NCBI RefSeq assembly: GCF_014696135.1
Contig: NZ_JACJPP010000017.1
Coordinates: forward strand, 43,228 to 107,227
Direction of reading: 5' to 3'
Source of the DNA: Nodosilinea sp. FACHB-141
Lineage (GTDB): Bacteria > Cyanobacteriota > Cyanobacteriia > Phormidesmidales > Phormidesmidaceae
Length of the DNA: 64,000 nucleotides
A model generated the notes under the pieces. That model worked only from the letters and a program-made list of their open reading frames with translations, was not told where the DNA came from and did no database searches. Each line of letters begins with the position of its first letter. Within the stretch, counting starts at the first letter, position 1. Below are positions 44,479 through 53,580 of this stretch, piece after piece. The position numbers and the translations under genes are program-made.

Positions 44479-44512
44479 GCCGTCGATCCCTTGTGGGTCG
44501 TCGGCATTTTTT
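44479..44512 (+). terminator. gnd terminator
   Basis: GCCG-t-CG-a-t-CCC faces GGG-t-CG-t-CGGC around a TTGT loop, followed by six T, 37 bp after the gnd stop. Confidence 0.6.
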
Positions 44513-44870
44513 GTCGTAGGGGCGAATAGTTATTCGCCCGATGCAATGTCTACGGCTTTGCTCAAGCTGGATACTACATCAGCATTGTTTTTCTATGGGG
44601 GCTGGGTTGTGGCAGCGCACAATTGGGGTCAAAAGCCAGATCTACTGCTGGGGGCATTTCGCAGCCCCCAGACCCCTTCGACAAGGACGTTCCGTCGTCC
44701 TTGACCTCACGGAAAGGACTGACCTGCCATCGGTTTAAACCTCTGTTCTGCAAATTGATCTGTTGGTAAATCTAACGAACCTAGGCCATGAAATTTGTAG
44801 GGTGCATCCGCGTAGCGATGCACTGCCAAACGTTCTTTATAGTAGAGACATCTCCTTACGCAAGGTTTCT
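44513..44870. repeat. Spacer with several hairpin repeats
   Basis: It contains GGGCGAATA-gt-TATTCGCCC (44520-44539), a CTGGGGGC/GCCCCCAG hairpin near 44650-44675, and a GTAGGGTGCATCCGCG element near 44798 related to the MITE at 33.3 kb. All are common intergenic repeats. No gene is seen. The promoter of the next gene is probably in the last 100 bp. Confidence 0.55.
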
Positions 44871-45854
44871 ATGGCTGGTCTCCCGCCGGGTTTGCTAATT
44901 CGCACTGCTAAGCAGGTTTGGACAACGCTGTGGCAGACCATGATGGGTCAGATGGCTCCCAGCAGCAAAAGTGGCGACTACCAGCGGCCTGAGAGCGCGT
45001 TTCGCCAGTGGGTTACCTCCGATGGAGCCTATCTACCTGAAGCGAATCGCTATCAGTTGATCGTTGGCATGGGCTGTCCGTGGGCGCACCGGACTTTGGT
45101 GACGCGGGCCTTGAAGGGACTGGAAGAAGCCATTTCAGTTCTGCCCGTGATCCCGTCTCCTGACGAGGGCTGCTGGGTGTTTGAAACGCCCTTTCGCGGC
45201 TGTCGCACGCTGCCAGAATTCTACCGCCAGGTCAAGCCAGGCTATCAGGGGCGAGCGACGGTACCGGTGCTGTGGGATCGGCAGAAGGCCAGCATTGTCA
45301 ATAACGAAAGTGCCGACATTATCGTTATTTTGAATGAGGCGTTCAATGAATGGGCGACCCGGCCAGAGGTTGACCTTTATCCAGATGCCTTAAAAGCCGA
45401 GGTTGACCAGTGGAACGATCGCACCTACCAAGCCGTTAACAATGGCGTCTACCGCTGCGGCTTTGCCCAAACCCAGGCCGCCTACGATCGCGCCGTCACC
45501 GAGCTATTTGATGCACTGGATGTGACCGATCAGGCTTTGGGCGATCGCCCCTACCTCTGCGGCGACAAGGTGACCCTGGCCGATGTGCGGCTGTTTACGA
45601 CGCTGTTTCGATTCGATGTGGTCTATTACAGCCTGTTCAAGTGCAACCGCCGCCGCATTCAAGACTACGCCCATCTCGGCCCCTACCTGCGGCGTCTATA
45701 TCAACTGCCTGGCGTAGCGGAGACCTGCGACATTGAGGCGGTCAAGCGAGACTACTACGGCAACCTATTTCCGCTAAATCCGGGCGGTATTATTCCCTCT
45801 GGGCCAGATTTGGGGTATCTAAAGGCTCCGGTCGAGGTGCTGGCTAGTCGGTAG
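44871..45854 (+). CDS. Glutathionyl-hydroquinone reductase (GST family, YqjG/ECM4 type)
   Basis: 327 residues from ATG 44871 (MAGLPPGLLIRTAKQVW). The active-site Cys is in VGMGCPWAHRTLVTRALKG near 64-82, which marks the omega/xi-class glutathionyl-hydroquinone reductases rather than ordinary GSTs. VPVLWDRQKASIVNNESADI is the glutathione-gamma-Glu site. The C-terminal helical domain shows DRPYLCGDKVTLADVRLFTT. These enzymes reduce glutathionyl-hydroquinones, probably in quinone detoxification. It is convergent with an HxlR regulator. Confidence 0.9.
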   Translation: MAGLPPGLLIRTAKQVWTTLWQTMMGQMAPSSKSGDYQRPESAFRQWVTSDGAYLPEANRYQLIVGMGCPWAHRTLVTRALKGLEEAISVLPVIPSPDEGCWVFETPFRGCRTLPEFYRQVKPGYQGRATVPVLWDRQKASIVNNESADIIVILNEAFNEWATRPEVDLYPDALKAEVDQWNDRTYQAVNNGVYRCGFAQTQAAYDRAVTELFDALDVTDQALGDRPYLCGDKVTLADVRLFTTLFRFDVVYYSLFKCNRRRIQDYAHLGPYLRRLYQLPGVAETCDIEAVKRDYYGNLFPLNPGGIIPSGPDLGYLKAPVEVLASR

Positions 45855-45865
45855 CGATTGCAGAT

Positions 45866-46588
45866 TCAGGCCATCTTGCCGAGCACAACCGGGGCTATCC
45901 CTGAAAGGTGACGGCGTTCGCGCTGCAGGTAGAGCCAAATCGGTAATTGCTGTACGTACTCGTTAGGCCCATCGAAGGCAATACTGCCAGTCCTCAGGGC
46001 TTGCTCTAGGCTCTCATAGCCCATCACTACATGGGTAAAGACGCTGAGGTCAGCGTAGATAATGACATCAACGCTAAAACCGGGGTCTTGAAAGCAAACA
46101 TCAACCCGTTCTGACTCGACCACCATCCAATAGCTGCGCTCTTTCTGTTTTCCTTTGGTCAGGCCGCGCAGGTCGAATTGCAAAACCACTTTGGTAGCTG
46201 GAAACGCCCCAAGATTAATGCCCCGCCGCATGGCCCACATTAGTAGCCGGTCATCCAGCTGATCAGGGGAGAGGCGATCGCAGGTCCAGTGGGAGGCCCA
46301 AACCCCCATTTGGTCAATCAGAGGACGCAGCGCTTCCCCCGCCGGAGTGAGCAAATAAACCGATCCCGGCCCAGTCGTTTTTTCCTGGCGAGTAATAATG
46401 CCAGCCAGCTCTAACTCCTTGAGACGCTTAATCAGCAGAGCCCTCGACATCAGCGGCACTCCATAGCTAATCTCATTGAAGTGGTGACTGCCAGACATCA
46501 ACTCCCTCAAAATCAGGGGTGTCCAGCGCTCACAAATAATTTCCGCCGCCCTAGAAATAGGGCAGTACTGTCCATATCCCTTTCCCAT
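45866..46588 (-). CDS. HxlR-family transcriptional regulator with SCP2-like domain
   Basis: 240 residues from ATG 46588 (MGKGYGQYCPISRAAEIICE). The HxlR winged helix is clear: CPISRAAEIICERWTPLILR, YGVPLMSRALLIKRLKELEL and LLTPAGEALRPLID. The C-terminal half resembles an SCP2/sterol-carrier-like ligand pocket (VDVIIYADLSVFTHVVMGYE). HxlR proteins sense electrophiles or ligands. It is divergent from the acyl-CoA-dehydrogenase-like gene 120 bp away and likely controls it and itself. Confidence 0.88.
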   Translation of the reverse strand: MGKGYGQYCPISRAAEIICERWTPLILRELMSGSHHFNEISYGVPLMSRALLIKRLKELELAGIITRQEKTTGPGSVYLLTPAGEALRPLIDQMGVWASHWTCDRLSPDQLDDRLLMWAMRRGINLGAFPATKVVLQFDLRGLTKGKQKERSYWMVVESERVDVCFQDPGFSVDVIIYADLSVFTHVVMGYESLEQALRTGSIAFDGPNEYVQQLPIWLYLQRERRHLSGIAPVVLGKMA

Positions 46589-46708
46589 GGCAACTATCCT
46601 CATCGGTTATTTCAATCTGTAACGGAAGTACAGATTGTGATCTTGTACCCCAGGGGCTTCAACAACAGAATAGACCCATCCAACGATTTCAGTTTTCAAG
46701 GAGCCCCC

Positions 46709-47857
46709 ATGCTTGAACTTCTTAATCAACCCACCCATCAACAGCAAAATCGCGACTGGCTAGCCTTCGCTCAGTCGCTAGGTCAACAGTTTTCCCCCAG
46801 CGAACAGGCCGCCGATGCCAACGATACCTTTGTCGCCGAAAATTTTGAAATACTACGACAGTCGGGGCTATCGGCCATGGGTGTTCCCCAAGAATTTGGT
46901 GGGGGAGGTGCTAGCTATACAGAGGTTTGTGAAACTTTAAAAACCTTAGCTCGCCACTGTAGTTCGACCGCTCTAGCCTTTTCAATGCACACCCACCAGG
47001 TCATGGTACCGGCTTGGAAATGGCAGCACCAAAACGCTCCGGTAGATGGGTTACTCAAACGCATTGCCCAAGAGAAAATTATTCTGCTTAGCAGTGGCGG
47101 CGGCGATTGGCTGCCCGGCTCTGGCACCGCGACTCGCACCGAAGGTGGTTTCCTAATTACGGCGCGCAAAGCCTTTGCTAGCGGTGCCCCAGCCGGCGAT
47201 TTGCTCATGACTAGCGCCGTCTATGACGACCCTGCCGAAGGAAAAACGGTACTGCACTTTGCCCTGCCTATGCAGACCCCTGGTGTTTCAATTGTGCCTA
47301 CCTGGCAAGCCATGGGCATGCGCGGCACCGGCTCCCACGACATTGTGCTGGCTAATGTTTTTGTATCCGATCAGGCGATCGCCCTGCGTCGTCCGGCCGA
47401 CAAATGGCACCCGGCATTTCATTTGATCACCATGATTGCCTTCCCCATTATTTATTCGGTCTATGTTGGGGTAGCTGAGGCCGCCAGAGATTTAGTCGTT
47501 CAGCACATTAGCAACTGTGATGATGAGCATATTTACTATCAAGTTGGCGGCTTAGACAATGAGCTAACGGCGGCTAAGATTGCCTTACAACATATGATTT
47601 CAACCAGCATCTCTAGCCAGCCTGGTTTTGATATCACCAACCAAATTATGACGGGTCGAGCCTTGGTAGCGCGATCGGTGCTCGGGGTTGTCGATATGGC
47701 CATGGAAATCGCTGGAGGTCGTTCTTTTAACCGCCCCTTTGGCTTAGAAAAACTCTTCCGCGACGCCCAAGGTGTACGGTTTCACCCCCTGCGAGATGAG
47801 GCCCAACGTAAACTTTCCGGGCAATTAGCTCTCGGGTACGACCGCACACTGCTGTAG
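46709..47857 (+). CDS. Acyl-CoA dehydrogenase-like flavoprotein
   Basis: 382 residues from ATG 46709 with AAGGAG upstream; the longer open frame overlaps the divergent regulator. The fold is that of acyl-CoA dehydrogenases: SGLSAMGVPQEFGGGGASYT, STALAFSMHTHQVMVPAW, GTATRTEGGFLITARKAFAS, and MAMEIAGGRSFNRPFGLEKL then FRDAQGVRFHP near the end. That C-terminal pattern resembles the DszC/monooxygenase-like branch, and the usual catalytic Glu region (YGGTAQIQRE) is not evident. It may oxidise an acyl or aromatic substrate using flavin. Control by the adjacent HxlR regulator is inferred. Confidence 0.82.
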   Translation: MLELLNQPTHQQQNRDWLAFAQSLGQQFSPSEQAADANDTFVAENFEILRQSGLSAMGVPQEFGGGGASYTEVCETLKTLARHCSSTALAFSMHTHQVMVPAWKWQHQNAPVDGLLKRIAQEKIILLSSGGGDWLPGSGTATRTEGGFLITARKAFASGAPAGDLLMTSAVYDDPAEGKTVLHFALPMQTPGVSIVPTWQAMGMRGTGSHDIVLANVFVSDQAIALRRPADKWHPAFHLITMIAFPIIYSVYVGVAEAARDLVVQHISNCDDEHIYYQVGGLDNELTAAKIALQHMISTSISSQPGFDITNQIMTGRALVARSVLGVVDMAMEIAGGRSFNRPFGLEKLFRDAQGVRFHPLRDEAQRKLSGQLALGYDRTLL

Positions 47858-47876
47858 TCACAATCGCAAAAGCTAG

Positions 47877-47924
47877 GGCAGAGAGTAGCGCTTATCTACT
47901 TTTTAGGGAGCAGTACTCTCTGCC
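47877..47924. terminator. Bidirectional hairpin between convergent genes
   Basis: GGCAGAGAGTA (47877-47887) and TACTCTCTGCC (47914-47924) are exact inverted repeats with a 26-nt loop containing a T5 run. It lies between the acyl-CoA-dehydrogenase-like gene and the 46-aa minus-strand gene. Confidence 0.6.
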
Positions 47925-47954
47925 TTGGCCTAGAACTACTCCACCACCCTTTCC

Positions 47955-48095
47955 TTACTGAGAGATAAATCCTGTTACTAGCAGAGGCAGCAAAATCAGC
48001 CCGGTCAAAATCACCATCAGGGTGGGCACATCGATTTTAAGCACGTTTTTCTCGGTCGCCGAGGGATTGCGCTTAGAAACATTGGGGTCAGTCAT
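47955..48095 (-). CDS. 46-aa single-helix membrane protein
   Basis: The minus frame from ATG 48095 encodes a polar start MTDPNVSKRNPSATEKNVLK followed by one hydrophobic helix (VPTLMVILTGLILLPLLVTG) and a stop at 47955. It lies 5 bp after the isoaspartyl peptidase stop, so it is the last gene of that operon. I do not recognise it; its size and layout resemble small subunits of photosynthetic or NDH-1 complexes. The frame and position support a real gene. Confidence 0.6.
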   Translation of the reverse strand: MTDPNVSKRNPSATEKNVLKIDVPTLMVILTGLILLPLLVTGFISQ

Positions 48096-48100
48096 AGCGA

Positions 48101-49054
48101 TTACACCACTCCGGTCAAGGTACCTGAGTCTAGCTCTAGGGTATCGCCCACGCCATCGCCCGTATGGTAGGCCGATATCAACACCTCGCTGGTTTTACCC
48201 CAGGCAATTTGACCCCATTGGCTCAAAGCGATCGCTCCAAAATCCCGGCCATGATTCGTCGCTTCCGCAAAGGATTTTTCAAACGCCGTCGCTATGTCCA
48301 TACCATCGGTCACCCGCACGACAATGCGGGCCGCCAGGCATTCGTCGAGAATGTCTTCGCCAATGCCCGTACAACTCACCGCCGCCAAAGCGTTAGCGTA
48401 GGTTCCGGCTGGGGTGGCCGAGTCGCTCACCCGCCCCAGCCGCTCTAGCCCCTTACCGCCGGTAGAGGTACCCACGGCTAGGTGCCCCGACCCATCCAGC
48501 ACAATCACCCCAATCGTACCCCGCCGACTTTCGGAGTCAGCAGGCACATCTACGGTCTCTGCCACCACCCCAGCCATAGCGCTTTGAAAGTTGCTGGCCC
48601 GCTCCCTCATCCATTCTTTCAAACGGAGGTCAGTCACCGGGTCAAAGGGCACCAGGCCCATCTCGCGGGCCAGCTCAGCCGCGCCATAGTCAGAGACGAT
48701 GCGATCGGCAGCGGGTTGTAGGTAGGCCGCCAGGTCGATCGGATGCCGCACCCGCGACACGTTGATAACGCCGCTAAACCGCTGAGCCTCACCATCCATC
48801 AGACCCGCACTCATGCGCACCTGGCCGTCAGATTGCAGCACTGAGCCATAGCCCGCGTTGAAGTGGGGCGAATCTTCCATCAGCTGACAGCCCAGCACGA
48901 CGCAATCACGGGCGCGAGCCCCCGACTCAGCTTTGCTATACACCTCGTTGACAATACTGTGTAAATCTTCTCGCAGGGTCAGCAGCCTTTCCTTGTGGCC
49001 CACTGAGCTACCCGCTCCTCCGTGAATGATTACCTTAGGTAAGGCCTGGGTCAT
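48101..49054 (-). CDS. iaaA: Isoaspartyl peptidase / L-asparaginase (type 2)
   Basis: 317 residues of the Ntn-hydrolase asparaginase family: KVIIHGGAGSSVGHKERLLT at the start, MEDSPHFNAGYGSVLQSDG, and the autoproteolysis site SRRGTIGVIVLDGSGHLAVG, in which Thr180 becomes the catalytic N-terminus. Substrate-binding GTSTGGKGLERLGRVSDSAT follows. It cleaves isoaspartyl dipeptides and asparagine, including peptides from cyanophycin turnover. The downstream 46-aa gene is probably co-transcribed. Confidence 0.95.
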   Translation of the reverse strand: MTQALPKVIIHGGAGSSVGHKERLLTLREDLHSIVNEVYSKAESGARARDCVVLGCQLMEDSPHFNAGYGSVLQSDGQVRMSAGLMDGEAQRFSGVINVSRVRHPIDLAAYLQPAADRIVSDYGAAELAREMGLVPFDPVTDLRLKEWMRERASNFQSAMAGVVAETVDVPADSESRRGTIGVIVLDGSGHLAVGTSTGGKGLERLGRVSDSATPAGTYANALAAVSCTGIGEDILDECLAARIVVRVTDGMDIATAFEKSFAEATNHGRDFGAIALSQWGQIAWGKTSEVLISAYHTGDGVGDTLELDSGTLTGVV

Positions 49055-49231
49055 GGCAGCCGTCCTTAAAAATGCTTTCCTATCTTAAGGGGTTGATTAT
49101 TAGATAACTGTAGCGAGGGCGATCGCACTGCCAACCCAATTCGCTCAGCTCATTGGGTTGAGGTTTTCATCCAAAATTCCACCGAGGCAACAGACGGTGG
49201 ACTAGGTTGGCGAGAATGTCCTTGTTTTGGG

Positions 49232-49384
49232 TTAGAGGCTCTGCTGGCGATGACGACGGCAGCGATCGCTGCAATATTTCACCTCATCCCAGCAGTCGGC
49301 CCACTTTTTGCGCCAGGTAAACGGGCGCTGGCATACCGGGCAAACCTTGGTAGGTAGATCGGATTTGGCACGCTGCTTCGGCAC
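49232..49384 (-). CDS. DUF2256 small zinc-finger protein
   Basis: A 50-residue frame from GTG 49384, with GAGGAGG as ribosome site, ending at 49232. It contains [20 protein letters not shown] then [12 protein letters not shown], the full DUF2256 pattern with two Cys pairs typical of a zinc ribbon. The GTG lies 2 bp after the gun4 stop, so it is translationally coupled to gun4. DUF2256 proteins are common and uncharacterised. Confidence 0.85.
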   Translation of the reverse strand: MPKQRAKSDLPTKVCPVCQRPFTWRKKWADCWDEVKYCSDRCRRHRQQSL

Positions 49385-49386
49385 CG

Positions 49387-50091
49387 TTACCCCTCCTCAC
49401 TCCAAGCTGGGTGCGCTAGTAGAGCCGCCATCATGCGAACACCGCGCAGTTGGTTCGACAGGGGCAAATGGCCATCCGGGGCGCTCAAATCCCAAATAAA
49501 GCCGCCGGGGTAGCGCGTCCAGATGTTGTCGTCCTTCCAGGCAATGCGGGGCCAAAACTTATCCCAATTTTGGCCGAGGCTGAGCCAGAGACGGCGCTGC
49601 ACTGAGAAGCCAAACTTACCCTCAGAGTAGATCAGCCACAGTCGGTCAATGGTACGCAAATCCTCTACTGGAAACTGCTCCACCTCGGTGAAATAGACCC
49701 ACTTGCGCTTTACCGCCGTTGGCCCCGCCAGTTCGCACAGCTTCGCCAGCGTCATCCGGTCCGCCTCTTCAAAGTCTTGCTGAATCAACAGCGATTGCAG
49801 CGGCCCGTAGTCAACCCCCTGCTCCGACGGCGTCGGCATTCGCCCCTGGGGCCAATGCTGCGCCAGAGAATGACGCAGATTCTCCTGCTCCGTAGCGTAG
49901 AGCACTTGAAAGATCTTGCCGTCTAAAATTGTTGGCGGCTCGTCTTTGCGCCCCACCAAAGTTGCGGTCAATGCCTCAATTCCCTCCTGCCCCAGGGCCA
50001 GCAGCTCATGCACCGCCGAGAGCTGCTTCTTCAGCGAATCGCCCTGCAACTGGTTGCGCAAATCCACTAATGTGTCGCTGTCCGAAACCAT
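49387..50091 (-). CDS. gun4: GUN4 domain protein, Mg-chelatase regulator
   Basis: 234 residues from ATG 50091 ([20 protein letters not shown]), the size of Synechocystis Gun4. The N-terminal helical bundle is followed by the GUN4 porphyrin-binding domain: [54 protein letters not shown] and [20 protein letters not shown]. It binds protoporphyrin IX and Mg-protoporphyrin and activates Mg-chelatase in chlorophyll synthesis. The stop is 2 bp before the DUF2256 gene. Confidence 0.95.
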   Translation of the reverse strand: MVSDSDTLVDLRNQLQGDSLKKQLSAVHELLALGQEGIEALTATLVGRKDEPPTILDGKIFQVLYATEQENLRHSLAQHWPQGRMPTPSEQGVDYGPLQSLLIQQDFEEADRMTLAKLCELAGPTAVKRKWVYFTEVEQFPVEDLRTIDRLWLIYSEGKFGFSVQRRLWLSLGQNWDKFWPRIAWKDDNIWTRYPGGFIWDLSAPDGHLPLSNQLRGVRMMAALLAHPAWSEEG

Positions 50092-50129
50092 AGATACCGC
50101 ATGAGAGTGCCCGCTCTCAATGATAGAAC

Positions 50130-50249
50130 GTGTTGGGTAGGGCGGTGAAGTGGGGAGCGGGGGAGTAGGCGAGTGGGCGGGTAGGCGAGTGAGGAGGTGA
50201 GAGGATAACTCCACCACCCCCACTCCCTACTCCTTACCCATCCACCCGC
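50130..50249. repeat. Simple GAGTGGGCGGGTAGGCG repeat spacer
   Basis: GGGAGTAGGCGAGTGGGCGG-type sequence followed by its complement-like CCCACTCCCTACTCCTTACC, able to fold back. It lies between gun4 and the response-regulator gene and belongs to the same repeat family as at 22.7 and 39.7 kb. Confidence 0.65.
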
Positions 50250-50891
50250 CTACCCTCTCTCCAACTCCTCCGGCATCCTATAGCCGTGCTCAAAGGCAAA
50301 GCGCACGATCTGCGATCGGTTCTCGAGGTTGAGTTTAGCCAGCATGTTGCTGAGGTGAGTTTGCACCGTGCGGGGGCTTAGAAAGAGGTGTTCGCCAATC
50401 TGTTTGTTAGTGAAGCCCTGGACAACTTCCCAAAATACACGCTCCTCAGCCGGGGAAAGGGGTAGGGGAGTTGGCTGAAGAGCCGACTGTTCCAGCATGC
50501 GCTCTAGGGCACTGTGGAGACGCTGCGATCGCGCGATCGCCCCTTTGACCTTGGCAATCAGCTCCTGCGCCGAGAAGGGCTTAACCAAATAGTCATCAGC
50601 CCCGAGCATGTGACCCTGCACCCGGTTAGTCAGCTCTCCCAGGCCAGAGAGAAAGATAAATGGCACCATTTCTCCGGCGGGGCTAGAGCGCAGGTGATGG
50701 CAAAACTCGAACCCATTCATGCCCGGCATCACCACGTCTGACACCACCACGTCCGCAGGTTGATTGCACAACAAATCTAGCGCCTCTTGGCCTGAGGTCG
50801 CGCTCATCACCTCAAACCCCTGAGCCTTTAAGTGCCGGGTCAATGCCGTTTGCAATATGGGATCGTCGTCAACAATTAAAACCGTATTCAT
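50250..50891 (-). CDS. NarL/LuxR-type response regulator
   Basis: 213 residues. The receiver domain has VDDDPILQTA near 8, phospho-acceptor Asp52 in VVVSDVVMPGMNGFEFCHHL, and LVKPFSAQELIAKVK with the conserved Lys near 103. The C-terminal LuxR/NarL HTH is LSPAEERVFWEVVQGFTNKQ plus LFLSPRTVQTHLSNMLAKLN. Its target genes and sensor kinase are not in the window. It resembles cyanobacterial two-component LuxR regulators including Ycf29, but no name is certain. It faces away from icd. Confidence 0.92.
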   Translation of the reverse strand: MNTVLIVDDDPILQTALTRHLKAQGFEVMSATSGQEALDLLCNQPADVVVSDVVMPGMNGFEFCHHLRSSPAGEMVPFIFLSGLGELTNRVQGHMLGADDYLVKPFSAQELIAKVKGAIARSQRLHSALERMLEQSALQPTPLPLSPAEERVFWEVVQGFTNKQIGEHLFLSPRTVQTHLSNMLAKLNLENRSQIVRFAFEHGYRMPEELERG

Positions 50892-51137
50892 ACATTTAAA
50901 GTCTCAACGGCAAAGCAGACTAGGGCTGAGGGCAAAGGCTAGCAATCTATAGCGTCACCGCCACCACTGACTACAACGGCTGCAGCAAACAATCGCTATC
51001 TCAATGTCTAGAGAGACTTAGGGGCTGGCGGCTCTCCAGACGTTCACACCCAGATTTAAATCGTGGCTAAACGAGCAAAAATGTGGGTTAAAGCGCATTA
51101 GACTATGGGATGTTTTGTCGTTTGCGGGCAATTTGCG

Positions 51138-52565
51138 ATGTACGAACGGATCACTCCCCCGACAGTAGGCGATCGCATCACCTTTAAAGATGGCGAACCC
51201 GTCGTGCCAGATACGCCTATCATTCCCTACATCCGTGGTGATGGAACGGGGGTAGATATTTGGCCCGCCGCCCAGCGAGTGTTTGACGCGGCGGTGGCCG
51301 CAGCCTACGGCGGCAAGCGCGAGATTGTCTGGTTTCGGGTCTACGCTGGCGACGAAGCCTGTGAGCAGTACGGCACCTACCAATACCTGCCCAACGATAC
51401 CCTCAAAGCCATTGAAGAGTTCGGCGTGGCGATCAAGGGCCCTCTCACTACCCCAGTCGGCGGCGGCATTCGCTCGCTCAACGTGGCCCTGCGGCAGATT
51501 AACGACCTCTACGCCTGCGTGCGCCCCTGTAAGTACTACGCCGGTACCCCCTCCCCCCACCGCAGCCCCGAAAAGCTCGACGTCATTATCTATAGAGAGA
51601 ACACCGAAGATATTTACCTGGGCATCGAGTGGAAGCAGGGCGACCCGATTGGCGACCAGCTGATCAAGTACCTTAATACTGAGCTGATCCCGGCCACCCC
51701 AGAGCACGGCAAAAAGCAGATTCCCCTCGACTCGGGCATTGGCATCAAGCCAATTAGCAAAACCGGTAGCCAGCGCTTGGTGCGCCGTGCCATGAAGCAC
51801 GCCCTGCGTCTGCCCAAAGACAAGCAGCAGGTCACTCTGGTGCACAAGGGCAACATCATGAAGTACACCGAAGGGGCCTTCCGCGACTGGGGCTACGAGC
51901 TGGCCACCTCAGAATTTCGCGCTGACTGCGTCACCGAACGCGAGTCCTGGATTTTGGGCAATAAAGAAGCCAATCCTGACCTCTCCACCGAAGACAACGC
52001 CCGCCAGATCGAGCCAGGATACGACGCCCTCACCCCCGAGAAGAAAGCCGCTATTCACACCGAAGTCGAGGGCATTCTCGCCGCCATTTGGGAAACCCAC
52101 GGCAACGGCCAGTGGAAAGACAAGATCATGGTGAACGATCGCATCGCCGACAGCATCTTCCAGCAGATCCAGACCCGGCCCGATGAGTACTCCATCCTCG
52201 CCACCATGAACTTAAATGGCGACTACCTCTCCGATGCGGCAGCGGCCATCGTCGGCGGCCTGGGCATGGGACCAGGGGCCAACATTGGCGACACCTGCGC
52301 CATCTTTGAGGCCACCCACGGCACTGCCCCCAAGCACGCTGGGCTAGACCGCATCAACCCCGGCTCTGTGATTCTCTCTGGGGTGATGATGCTGGAGTAC
52401 ATGGGCTGGCAAGAGGCCGCGGACCTAATTAAGAAAGGTATGGGGGCAGCGATCGCCTCCCGCGAAGTTACCTACGACCTGGCCCGCCTAATGGAGCCGC
52501 CGGTCAACCCACCGCTGAAGTGCTCGGAGTTTGCCGAGGCGATCGTCAAACACTTTGACGACTAG
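51138..52565 (+). CDS. icd: NADP-dependent isocitrate dehydrogenase
   Basis: 475 residues from ATG 51138 ([20 protein letters not shown]), the standard cyanobacterial start; the frame opens at 51105. The signatures are [60 protein letters not shown] and [20 protein letters not shown]. It converts isocitrate to 2-oxoglutarate with NADPH, feeding ammonium assimilation in cyanobacteria. I found no clear NtcA box (GTA-N8-TAC) in the upstream spacer. A long terminator follows the gene. Confidence 0.97.
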   Translation: MYERITPPTVGDRITFKDGEPVVPDTPIIPYIRGDGTGVDIWPAAQRVFDAAVAAAYGGKREIVWFRVYAGDEACEQYGTYQYLPNDTLKAIEEFGVAIKGPLTTPVGGGIRSLNVALRQINDLYACVRPCKYYAGTPSPHRSPEKLDVIIYRENTEDIYLGIEWKQGDPIGDQLIKYLNTELIPATPEHGKKQIPLDSGIGIKPISKTGSQRLVRRAMKHALRLPKDKQQVTLVHKGNIMKYTEGAFRDWGYELATSEFRADCVTERESWILGNKEANPDLSTEDNARQIEPGYDALTPEKKAAIHTEVEGILAAIWETHGNGQWKDKIMVNDRIADSIFQQIQTRPDEYSILATMNLNGDYLSDAAAAIVGGLGMGPGANIGDTCAIFEATHGTAPKHAGLDRINPGSVILSGVMMLEYMGWQEAADLIKKGMGAAIASREVTYDLARLMEPPVNPPLKCSEFAEAIVKHFDD

Positions 52566-52569
52566 CTGA

Positions 52570-52627
52570 GAGGTTTAGGGGGTGTAGGGTCTAAGGCACA
52601 GCTTCTCCCCTACACCCCCTAAACCTC
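52570..52627 (+). terminator. icd terminator with 20-bp perfect arms
   Basis: Positions 52570-52589 are the exact reverse complement of 52608-52627, with an 18-nt loop. It starts 4 bp after the icd stop and separates icd from rpsB. Confidence 0.75.
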
Positions 52628-52682
52628 ATACCCACTCTTTTGTGATAACCTAGAAAAGTTGTCAAAAACCACACATTCGAAT

Positions 52683-52747
52683 TTTCGGGTCTTTCCTATG
52701 GAAAGCACGTTCGAATGGAGGATTAACCCGAAAGGAGTCAAAATCAA
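52683..52747 (+). promoter_or_regulatory. Structured rpsB leader
   Basis: TTTCGGGT (52683-52690) pairs with ACCCGAAA (52726-52733), enclosing a second hairpin CTTTCC-tat-GGAAAG (52691-52705). The right arm runs straight into GGAG (52734-52737), the rpsB ribosome site, so folding would hide it. Ribosomal-protein S2 genes are autoregulated in several bacteria through such leaders. This form is inferred from base pairing. Confidence 0.5.
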
Positions 52748-53527
52748 ATGCCCGTTATTACTCTCCCTGAGCTACTAGAATCTGGGGTTCACTTCGGCCA
52801 CCAAACCCGCCGCTGGAATCCCAAGATGGATCAGTACATCTTCACCTCCCGCAACGGCGTTCACATCATTGACCTGGTGCAGACCGCTCAGCTGATGGAA
52901 GAAGCCTATAGATTTGTCCGCACTGCGGCTGAGCAGGGGCAAAAGTTTCTGTTCATTGGCACCAAGCGCCAGGCGGCTGGCATTGTGGCCCAAGAATCTG
53001 CCCGCTGCGGCTCTCACTACGTCAACCAGCGCTGGCTGGGCGGCATGCTGACCAACTGGGAAACCATCAAGTCTCGCGCCAACCGCCTTAAAGAGCTTGA
53101 GCGTATGGAAGAACTGGGTGCCATTGACCTGCGCCCCAAAAAAGAAGCCGCCGTACTGCGCCGCGAGCTAGAGAAGCTGCAAAAGTACCTGGGTGGTATC
53201 AAAACCATGCGCAAGGTACCCGATGTTGCCATCATCGTCGACATCAAGCGCGAATACAACGCGGTGTCGGAATGCCACAAGCTGGGCATTCCCATCATTT
53301 CGCTGCTAGATACTAACTGCGATCCTGATCTAGTAGATGTGCCCATCCCCGGCAACGATGACGCCATTCGCTCCATCAAGCTGATTTTGGGCAAGCTGGC
53401 CGACGCCATCTACGAAGGCTCCAACGGCGCCAAGGCTCGCGGCAACGATGACGATTACGAAGACTACGATGGTGGCGAAGACGACGAGTACGGCTACGAC
53501 GCCCCCGCCGCCGATAGCGACGACTAG
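52748..53527 (+). CDS. rpsB: 30S ribosomal protein S2
   Basis: 259 residues, full S2: [59 protein letters not shown] and [20 protein letters not shown]. The last 30 residues form an Asp/Glu/Tyr-rich tail ([18 protein letters not shown]) typical of cyanobacterial S2. It sits directly before tsf, the usual order. A structured leader covers its ribosome site. Confidence 0.98.
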   Translation: MPVITLPELLESGVHFGHQTRRWNPKMDQYIFTSRNGVHIIDLVQTAQLMEEAYRFVRTAAEQGQKFLFIGTKRQAAGIVAQESARCGSHYVNQRWLGGMLTNWETIKSRANRLKELERMEELGAIDLRPKKEAAVLRRELEKLQKYLGGIKTMRKVPDVAIIVDIKREYNAVSECHKLGIPIISLLDTNCDPDLVDVPIPGNDDAIRSIKLILGKLADAIYEGSNGAKARGNDDDYEDYDGGEDDEYGYDAPAADSDD

Positions 53528-53580
53528 ACCTTAATTCGCTTTGTTCTCCTACTGGAGAGGAATTTAGGAGTCTAGGTGTG

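Noticed and set aside
50892..51137. NtcA box for icd
   Set aside because: No GTA-N8-TAC with a suitable -10 could be seen, although icd is NtcA-controlled in other cyanobacteria.
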